Part shown: piece after piece, positions 47,777-52,203 of the stretch
Layout: the number at the start of each line of letters is the position of its first letter
Numbering within the stretch: the first letter of the stretch is position 1
Assembly (NCBI GenBank): GCA_037179335.1
Contig: JAKZHN010000070.1
Coordinates: 1-52,203 of the forward strand
Direction of reading: 5' to 3'
Length of the DNA: 52,203 bases
DNA from: Cyclaneusma minus
Taxonomy: Eukaryota; Ascomycota; Leotiomycetes; Marthamycetales; Marthamycetaceae
Made by a program: the position numbers and the translations under genes
The notes under the pieces: model-generated
Seen by the model: the letters and a program-made list of their open reading frames with translations, nothing else
Told to the model about the DNA's origin: nothing
Databases searched by the model: none

Positions 47777-48505
47777 TCAATCGAGCATTGCGAGCATGGC
47801 TCTGGACTCCGCATCCTGGTCCTTCTGATCCTCCTCCTTCGCCTCTCTCATAACCAGCGCATCCCAAACCCTCATCTCCAACATTACCTCCTTCGTCTCC
47901 TTCGCTATCTTCGTGACTTCCAGCACAACCCCAAACAACCGCTGGTATTCATGCTCAACCACTCGAAGCGTCTTATACCAATGCCTCTTTATGCGACGCA
48001 TAAACAGCACATCTGGATGCTCCGCCGCCATTTCACTTGCCATAGCATCACTCAGAGCTGCCATTTCATCATGGAGCGTCTCGTATTGGTCGTAGATTTG
48101 CTCAGCAATGCTCCAGCATTGGTCGAGGTCGGTGAGGCGCTGGCGGGTGGCGGAGAGGGTGGCAGGGGAAAGTTCGATTCTTAAAATTTTGTGGTGCTCG
48201 AGGATGGCGATGAGCAAGGGACGTATGCAGGTGTGGAACTGTGTGAGGTGAGGTTAGAAAGTGCTGGATGGGTGAAGATGATAAGGGTGAAGGTGAGGGA
48301 GACTCACGTCGTCGACAATGCTGTAGGCAGAGCCGATGTCGAAATCTTCGAATTTTGGTTGAGCAGGCGGCTCCTCGACCTGCGTTGGCGGGTAGGCTAC
48401 GTCGTGGAGGTAGTCACGCAGGTTTGCAAAGAAGTTGAAGAAAGTTACGAACATGTCACCCAGGCCTGTGAAGATGGCGCCCAAGGTTGCGAGGACTTGG
48501 CCCAT
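47777..48505 (-). CDS. Small helical protein B, paralogue of gene A
   Basis: Exons 48505-48308 and 48238-47777 on the minus strand are joined in phase 0 across a 69-bp intron (GTGAGT ... CACAG). The product is 219 aa. It starts MGQVLATLGAIFTGLGDMF, matching gene A, and ends DAESRAMLAMLD. After the splice FHTCIRPLLIAILEHH corresponds to LHAATRPLL in A. The second exon is predicted to be almost all alpha-helical (LTDLDQCWSIAEQIYDQYET, RLFGVVLEVTKIAKETKEV), with an acidic/lysine tail EAKEEDQKDQD. The Gly2 context fits an N-myristoylation pattern. No known domain was recognised. The reading start at 48505 is chosen over an upstream in-frame extension because of the match to A. Confidence 0.75.
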
Positions 48506-48982
48506 GATTGTTGCTGTTGGTTGTGAAGCTGGGAGAGGTTTGTTTGTGGTTGTCAGGGTTTGCGAGGGCAAGCAAGGTCACGAAGATCTGGTTTTGTAGC
48601 GCTCGTGAACCCATGACTATGGTCACGTGAATGGCACGGGATGGCACGGGCACAAGGCTCTAGTGGCTGCCGTTAGCGCTTTCACAACAGTAGGTAGTAA
48701 ATCTCTATGCCAACGAAAAGAGGCTGGGCACGGCTCAAAGCTCGAGTGTGATTTCGAGAGTCTGATTCATTCCTAATCATTGAGGGCCGTTTCAGTAACT
48801 TGGGTTTTCTAGAGTATTTTGTCTGGTTTCTAATCATTTTGTATTGACAGAGCCGTATAGTTTGATGACGATGTTGACGACTGACGTATACTATGGTCTA
48901 CCTATGTTGAGTAGGTTAGGGAGGTGTTTGGATCTAGAATCACCTGGAAATAGCCCCTTTGTTGGAGCGTAGCCCTTTGTAG

Positions 48983-49074
48983 GTAACTAGAGCTATAGAC
49001 GAAGAGCTCTCTACCAAGTAGAGAGTTTGTAGCTAGAGCTGTAGATGGAGAGCAATCTACCCAGTAGAGAGCTT
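48983..49074. repeat. Two-copy 46-bp tandem repeat with internal hairpin
   Basis: Units 48983-49028 and 49029-49074 both read GTARCTAGAGCTRTAGAYG, then GAGAGC or AGAGCT, then CTACC.AGTAGAGAG. The first unit contains the near-perfect hairpin CTCTCTACC/AAGTAGAGAG. Confidence 0.85.
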
Positions 49075-49407
49075 CCCTCTCTAGTCACCAATGCATACAT
49101 TTTACCCCAACCGGTTAAGCACGTGCTATTGACTCACCCCAACCCCTTTATCTACAGCCAACAGAAAGCAAAGTTTGAGGTGTTGATTTAGTGGGGGTCC
49201 GATGTTGGAGGAAAGATACAGGGGGTGCCGGCTGGTCGTAAAGACATCCTGAAAAGTCTCTGGAAACTTTGGTACTTTGAAGATCCGTGTTTCGTGTTTC
49301 GGTCTAGCTTCTTGGAACAATCCAGCTTTTTGAACTTCACGTATTAGATGATCTGAAGAGCATCCAGCATGAAGTAGGTTATAAGGTGTCGTTTTATACT
49401 TAAACCC

Positions 49408-49465
49408 AAGTCACTTGGAAACACCCGTGCCATTGGAATATTCCAAATAATTTGAAGGAATCCAA
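49408..49465. repeat. 19-bp-period minisatellite, about 3 units
   Basis: AAGTCACTTGGAAACACCC, GTGCCATTGGAATATTCC and AAATAATTTGAAGGAATCC are 19, 18 and 19 bp. Their consensus is related to the arrays at 26.55 and 31.7 kb. Confidence 0.6.
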
Positions 49466-49697
49466 GTTGTTACACTCACGTCCCGGTGATTTAGTTTATC
49501 CCTAATGCATTGGCTCCCTCCCAAGAAACTGACTTCACGTCTCATATCAGGAATTACTTCTCTTTATTGTAATTTCATCAAACTCTAGGTCACAAGTGCT
49601 GGTTCAGAAGTTGGAGTTGGTGAAGCAATTCATGCTTCATTCTTGACCTATGCCAGACACTGCGTACTTTTATGACGAGAAGTCATCATTCCTGGCA

Positions 49698-50386
49698 TCA
49701 ATCCACCTCATCCTCATCGTCCTCTCCAACCTCTTGTTCCCCCTCAAACTCTCTCTCGCCGTCATCCCTAAGACAAGCCGGAAGAGGAAGACCCAAAGCG
49801 ATCAGCGTATTCATCGTGGTCTTGCAAATCAGCTTGATCTCGTGATCCAAAGCACGCCCCCGCTCCTTTATCTCCTCAGCCCCTCTAAGAAGTTCATCGG
49901 CTCTGCCCATCATCTCGCCCACAGAGTTCAGCGTACTACGGGAAATATCCTCACTCGCAGCAATTTCTCTTGCGGCACACAAAACTGCTACCTCCTTCTT
50001 CGCGATTGCTCGGTCATTCTCGACACGGTTCACGTCTGACCAAATCCTGATGATGCGAGTAAGAGCGAGGACTGTGTGCATTGAGAATACGAACAGGACG
50101 TGTTCTTGGTGCTGCTCGAGCTCAGTAAGCATTTTGAGAGTGGCTTGGAATAGCTGTGGGTGGCTTAGTTGGACGTGCTCTTTGGATGAGAGGTATGGAA
50201 GGAGAGAAGGATACGCACTTCGCTCAAGACGGCAAAGGCCTCTGCATCGTGAATGGCGTCGGTGTCTTCTTCGGGTACTGCGGCAGATGGTGAAAACAAC
50301 TTGCTCATGCCGGTGCGATCAAGAAGTTCGATCATAGTCGTAGGTGCGTATTCCAACCTCGCTATGCCGAGGTGATTCGTCGTCAT
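49698..50386 (-). CDS. Small helical protein C, same two-exon layout as A and B
   Basis: Exons 50386-50219 (56 codons) and 50153-49698 on the minus strand are joined in phase 0 across a 65-bp intron (GTGCGT ... CCACAG). The product is 207 aa. The first exon (MTTNHLGIARLEYAPTTMIE ... DAEAFAVLSE) differs from A and B and lacks the MGQ start. The second begins LFQATLKMLTELEQH, comparable in position and character to FHTCIRPLLIAILEHH of B, continues as long helices (ENDRAIAKKEVAVLCAAREI, ADELLRGAEEIKERGRALD), and ends in a strongly acidic tail (EGEQEVGEDDEDEVD). Distant relationship to A/B is possible but not shown. Function is unknown. Confidence 0.6.
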
Positions 50387-51825
50387 AGTGGAATGTTTTG
50401 GGGCTGGATGGCAAGTTCGGTGTCGAAGCTTGAGATATTGGTCTTATGGCTGCTGCGAGGAGATTGCTGATTCAAATGAAGAACTATCCACGAGTTCAAC
50501 GGATGGCAGATGGAGCAGTGGTGGGATTAGTTCAGTTTGATCCATAGCCCAGATTAAGTAGGATTGGACTGGCCGTCCGATATCTAAGCTGGCGGATTGT
50601 AGACCATCCGAAACCCAGAGGTGGGGGTTCGCACGAGTTGTGAGAAGTAGACTGGTGAAGCCAGGGACTTGAACAACCATCCTGCCGTCCATGCTAACCT
50701 AACATGAGGGTGGATTCATTCATTCGAAACCAGGGTCACAAGTGTTGGCTTAATGAGCAGAAGTTGGAGATCCATTAACGCTCTGCTACTCAGTGATGTT
50801 TACAGCTATCTACATGAGCCTAGTCCTGGTCGCTGTTTGTTGAGATTTAAGCATCCCCATCGCCACCTTCCTTTGTACCAATCCACTGTCCCTAGGTATT
50901 GAGCAAAGAAACATCTTAAAGATACTGCGATCGCGGCGCTTCAAAATGCACGACACGTCGAATTGTTCAAAGAAAAGAAACTGTTCTGGGTTCAAACTCT
51001 TTAACATCAGTTGAAGCGCCGGTCCTCAGAACAGCTCTGATAGGAATGTTTGGGAATTTGGGCTCTATACCCTCGTTTATTGAAGTGTTTTTTGTTTGGG
51101 TTTGCGGTGTGAGTACATTAGTGTGCAACTGGCGGTCTTGGCAATTCGACATGTAAGGTAATAACCTTTACCTGCATCTTATCCATGTCATGACAGTCTC
51201 AGGCTGTACGCTGACCAACATTGACCAAGGGTCCTAGTCAAAGTCTCCCCTTTCTCCATCTTAATGAACCTTAATGAGAATTCTTAGTCCCATAGCATGT
51301 CTCTGGCTACCTTGGAGATAACCTAAGCTCAAGGTTCACTATTAGCAACTCTAAAGGGGGATGAGTGAAAACCAGAAAGGATTAGATCCTGGCATTATTA
51401 CAACACGTAGTGCACAGTGGACAGTTGGTTCAAACCAAGTGGAAAATGTTTATTTTGTCTTTGAAGCAGTTTATCGCGATGTTTGGGATGCTGAATGGAA
51501 ATAAGAATCACTTCATTCTTGCTTTATTTGATAAATCACAAGCAAACAGTCACTGGACACGAGACCAAGTGGGATTTGTGGGGGCATAGTCTTTTAATTA
51601 AAACTAGGAGAAACTCATGCGCCGTTCGTCGGAAGCTGGCATCCAATCAGGCTGCTGCTGGTTTTTCAATTTCGCTGACTACTTGTTTCCATGTTTCCAT
51701 ACTTCCCAAGCCAGGTGTATCTGCTTTTTTTCTGGCCACAGCCAAGACTACCTAATGAGAATAGCAGGGTGTAAGCGACTCATTAGGGGTGGGGGGAAAA
51801 AACGGCTCGGGTCGTTGAATTTCAC
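50387..51825. other. Intergenic region, nothing recognised
   Basis: 1.4 kb of balanced-composition DNA with only short, unconvincing frames. A stretch at about 50,565-50,690 has some tRNA-like words but does not fold as a tRNA. It includes the upstream region of helical gene C. Confidence 0.55.
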
Positions 51826-52080
51826 TCAGTTTGCGACCAGAGTGGCCATGTGTTCTTGGGCCCTTTCGACAGCACGCTTGACCTTGACGGCCAAATCAAG
51901 CAGTTTCGAGGCGTGCTCACCCTCCTCTTCCCCAAGCAATTCTCCAGCCCGTTTCAAGAGCGCGTTCGCAGCCTGCAGGTCAGCAGGGGAAGGGCTGTTG
52001 TCAACCACTCCCTTTGCAGTCTGGAAGAGGATACCCGCCTCTTCAACCCCCTCGTAGATAGTCCTTCCTTCCTTCCACAT
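51826..52080 (-). CDS. Short helical protein or C-terminal exon (gene structure uncertain)
   Basis: An 84-codon minus-strand frame from ATG 52080 (MWKEGRTIYEGVEEAGILFQ) to TGA at 51826. It looks like amphipathic helices with spaced alanines and leucines (ADLQAANALLKRAGELLGEE, KLLDLAVKVKRAVERAQEH). Just upstream on the minus strand is TACTAAG followed by TAATTAG, a plausible branch point and 3' splice site that would place the exon start at GCAAATG. It may therefore be the last exon of a gene extending beyond the right edge rather than a free-standing small gene. It resembles the helical character of genes A-C, but I cannot show homology. Confidence 0.4.
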   Translation of the reverse strand: MWKEGRTIYEGVEEAGILFQTAKGVVDNSPSPADLQAANALLKRAGELLGEEEGEHASKLLDLAVKVKRAVERAQEHMATLVAN

Positions 52081-52110
52081 TTGCCTAATTACAAGCTTAG
52101 TAGTACGAAT

Positions 52111-52179
52111 TTAATTTTTGTCGGACTCATTGCGAGGCTGGAGCTCTGTCAAGAGTACGCTTTTGGCGACGCGGGCGGC
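52111..52179 (-). CDS. Possible terminal exon of a gene running off the right edge
   Basis: On the minus strand, CTAACTAAG then TTTACAG looks like a branch point and 3' splice site at 52180. After it, 22 codons (AARVAKSVLLTELQPRNESD...) end in TAA at 52111-52113. It may be an alternative end of the same transcript as the 51826-52080 frame, with that frame spliced from an internal donor. The rest of the gene lies outside the window. Confidence 0.3.
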   Translation of the reverse strand, partial: AARVAKSVLLTELQPRNESDKN

Positions 52180-52203
52180 CTGTAAATAGCTTAGTTAGTG
52201 ATA

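Larger units (their letters stand above)
48506..49697. other. Intergenic region with tandem repeats
   Basis: No gene is supported. It contains weak 19-bp-type units at about 48765-48840 (CTAATCATTGAGGGCCGTTT, CAGTAACTTGGG), the two-copy 46-bp repeat at 48983-49074 and the 19-bp-period units at 49408-49465. Confidence 0.55.

Noticed and set aside
50565..50690. tRNA-like words (GGGGGTTCG, an anticodon-stem-like CGGAT...ATCCG, GGGACTTGAAC)
   Set aside because: No strand gives acceptor, D, anticodon and T arms with correct spacing.

Overview
The window looks like a filamentous ascomycete (Pezizomycotina) chromosome segment. The genes have short introns (about 48-90 bp) with GT...AG ends. The recognisable proteins (SCAP-like sterol sensor, Rit1, fungal dynamin, MARVEL protein, DHA2 MFS transporter, fungal HNH protein, cellular reverse-transcriptase-like protein) are typical of that group. 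The genome is sharply two-part: about 20.2 kb of extremely AT-rich DNA carrying signs of repeat-induced point mutation (RIP), then gene-rich DNA of balanced composition. The species cannot be named from the sequence alone.

Positions 1 to about 20,217 hold no intact gene. From left to right they contain AT satellites and microsatellites; a short array of GGGGGTCA boxes; a copia-like retrotransposon relic on the minus strand (about 1,700-5,880); an LTR retrotransposon with 215-bp LTRs and a CTTAT target duplication (5,887-12,048); a copia retrotransposon on the plus strand with 210-bp LTRs, a TTTAT target duplication and a tRNA-iMet half-molecule primer site (13,266-18,997); and degenerate AT-rich filler. 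A GC-richer inverted-repeat DNA element (8,093-8,820, target duplication TATAATAA) sits inside the second element. The isochore edge is marked by a foldback element with giant mirrored (CCAGCT)n / (AGCTGG)n arms (20,218-21,340).

The gene part runs: dynamin-like GTPase (+); a small unrecognised two-exon gene (+); a conserved unknown protein with basic C-terminal tracts (+); an HNH-type protein (+); small predicted helical protein A (+); SCAP/Scp1 (-); DHA2 MFS transporter (-); MARVEL membrane protein (+); Rit1 initiator-tRNA ribosyl-phosphate transferase (-); an rvt-like domesticated reverse transcriptase (+); small helical protein B (-), a clear paralogue of A; small helical protein C (-); and helical gene pieces at the right edge (-). 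MFS/MARVEL and Rit1/rvt are divergent pairs that share intergenic promoters. No metabolic cluster is evident.

The most notable items are the rvt-like RT gene with three retained catalytic aspartates; the A/B family with matching N-termini (PROSITE-type N-myristoylation pattern), matching intron position and matching C-terminal tail; a dispersed 19-bp-period minisatellite family seen in at least three intergenic spacers; and the reciprocal mosaic of RIP damage between the two LTRs of the 5.9-12.0 kb element. All exon structures are read by eye from splice signals and reading frame and have not been checked against transcripts.
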